64,000 bases of DNA from RGIG8775 sp045128735 (GTDB taxonomy: Bacteria; Bacillota; Clostridia; Oscillospirales; CAG-272), in the NCBI GenBank assembly GCA_045128735.1, contig JBGVRT010000100.1:1-64000 (forward strand), written 5' to 3'. The notes beneath the pieces were generated by a model. The model ran no database searches and was not told the DNA's origin. It saw only the letters and a program-made list of their open reading frames with translations. The first letter of the stretch is position 1, and every line of letters starts with the position of its first letter. The translations under genes were made by a program, and so were the position numbers. Of the stretch, positions 62,753 through 64,000 are shown one piece after another.

Positions 62753-63937
62753 TTATATGTTCGTAATCATTTCGTCGTCACCGATAACCTTATTGTCGGG
62801 TATCTTGACGCCCATACCGACTACGGTGATACCCTTTGCGGTATCCTTGGGTTTACCTACGCTTGCGCCAATTCCGACGGTGACGTTGCTATCGATTATC
62901 GAGTATTCAACCTTTGCTCCCTCGCCGATAACAACGCCGCCCATAATAACCGCATCACGCACAACCGCGCCCTTAGCGATTTTTACGCCCGCACCTATAA
63001 CCGAGTTGATTACGTCGCCGTATATCTCGCATCCCTCTGTGATAGAGGAATTTACCACGTTAGCTTCTGCGCCCACGTACTGAGGAGCTTCATTTTCGTG
63101 GCGCGAGAATATTCTCCACGACTCGTCGTTAAGGTTGATTTGCGGGTTTGTACCCAACATATCCATATTCGCCTCCCAAAGAGAGGAGATTGTTCCAACG
63201 TCCTTCCAATATCCCTCAAAGGAATACGCGTACATCTTTTCCTTTGCCGCAAGCATATTGGGAATTATATTCTTACCGAAGTCGTTTGAGGATTCGGGAT
63301 CTGCGGCGTCATCACGAAGGTATTTAACAAGCTTATCCTTATTGAAAACGTAAATACCCATAGAAGCCTTTGTACTATCGGGATTCTTGGGCTTCTCGGA
63401 GAACTGATAAATAGAGTTATCGGGGTTTGTGCTCATAATACCGAATCGGCTCGCTTCCTCTATCGGAACGTCGATAACCGCTATAGTACAGTCGGCATTC
63501 ATCTGCTTATGGTAATTTATCATCTTGGAGTAGTCCATCTTATAGATATGGTCACCCGAAAGGATAAGCACGTACTCCGCGTCGTATCTCTCAATAAATT
63601 CTATGTTCTGATAAATAGCGTTTGCTGTTCCCTTATACCAATCGGCTGAATCCATACCCTGATATGGAGGAAGAATAGACACACCGCCAAAGGCACGGTC
63701 AAGGTCCCACGGCAGACCGTTGCCGATATACTCGTTAAGCACGAGGGGCTGATACTGGGTAAGCACGCCTACGGTGTCGATACCCGAATTGATACAGTTT
63801 GAAAGGGGGAAGTCGATAATGCGATACTTTCCGCCAAAGGGTACTGCAGGTTTTGCTGTCTTATGGGTCAGGGCATAAAGTCTGCTTCCCTGTCCTCCTG
63901 CCAGCAACATTGCAACGCATTCTTTCTTCTTAAACAT
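62753..63937 (-). CDS. glgC: glucose-1-phosphate adenylyltransferase
   Basis: 394 residues, full length. LLAGGQGSRLYALTHKTAKPAVPFGG contains the catalytic loop and Lys, then IIDFPLSNCINSG, VLILSGDHIYKMDY, and the beta-helix C-terminus. It makes ADP-glucose from ATP and glucose-1-phosphate, the committed step. It is the first gene of the leftward operon glgC-glgD-glgA-glgP-amylase; glgB is not in the window. GGAGG precedes the ATG; the promoter lies beyond the window edge or in the last 60 bases, where I see no clear hexamers. Confidence 0.96.
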   Translation of the reverse strand: MFKKKECVAMLLAGGQGSRLYALTHKTAKPAVPFGGKYRIIDFPLSNCINSGIDTVGVLTQYQPLVLNEYIGNGLPWDLDRAFGGVSILPPYQGMDSADWYKGTANAIYQNIEFIERYDAEYVLILSGDHIYKMDYSKMINYHKQMNADCTIAVIDVPIEEASRFGIMSTNPDNSIYQFSEKPKNPDSTKASMGIYVFNKDKLVKYLRDDAADPESSNDFGKNIIPNMLAAKEKMYAYSFEGYWKDVGTISSLWEANMDMLGTNPQINLNDESWRIFSRHENEAPQYVGAEANVVNSSITEGCEIYGDVINSVIGAGVKIAKGAVVRDAVIMGGVVIGEGAKVEYSIIDSNVTVGIGASVGKPKDTAKGITVVGMGVKIPDNKVIGDDEMITNI

Positions 63938-64000
63938 ACTAACCTCCGAAAAATATTAATGATTTTAGATTTTGGTTGCTTTTTTGGGTGCAAGTATCAA

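Noticed and set aside
1..64000. CRISPR array, tRNA, rRNA or insertion sequence
   Set aside because: No evenly spaced repeats, cloverleaf-like sequence, rRNA-like sequence or transposase gene was noticed.

Overview
The window looks like a chromosome segment of a Gram-positive anaerobe of class Clostridia, probably an uncultured gut member near the Oscillospirales or Christensenellales. This is inferred from the strong AGGAGG-type ribosome sites, TTGACA/TATAAT promoters with 17-base spacers, a GlgC-GlgD glycogen operon and the DUF6514-like, HicAB and holin-like toxin families. No rRNA, tRNA or CRISPR array was seen.

The dominant feature is a complete-looking 41.0 kb prophage at about 1289-42300. 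A 16-base core (positions 1289-1304 and 42285-42300) is the last 16 bases of rpsI including its stop codon, so the phage used the 3' end of the S9 gene as attB and left rpsI intact. The original host terminator now lies at 1242-1269, and the prophage supplies a substitute hairpin just inside attR. The right end carries the integrase, a YefM/YoeB pair, a par-like convergent type I toxin-antitoxin locus, an ImmA/IrrE protease and a CI-like repressor facing an early leftward operon. That operon holds about 22 small genes, a ParB-like protein and HicAB. A HUH rolling-circle initiator sits beside a region of nested palindromes. Next come an activator-like gene, a late promoter with two direct repeats, terminases, portal, scaffold, coat and short-tail genes. 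There is no tape measure or sheath, which points to a podovirus-like virion. The late operon ends in a 2618-residue polyvalent protein (zincin, two ADP-ribosyltransferase domains, BECR-like nuclease region).

The most unusual observation is inside that giant gene. Each ADP-ribosyltransferase domain is followed, at the same distance, by a small complete gene in the same alternative frame (6987-7166 and 6078-6245). In both cases the ribosome site is formed by the Lys-Glu codons at the end of the toxin domain. The domains thus look like duplicated cassettes of toxin plus hidden small gene, bounded by a short repeat.

Right of the prophage are rpsI-rplM, an S1-domain protein, a 2067-residue secreted protein with three palindromes in its long leader, an AraC regulator divergent from a three-gene sugar-metabolism operon, and two small unknown genes. 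The window ends with a glycogen operon read leftward: glgC, glgD, glgA, glgP and a GH13 amylase. The left edge carries a partial CDP-alcohol phosphatidyltransferase and a nucleotidyltransferase.
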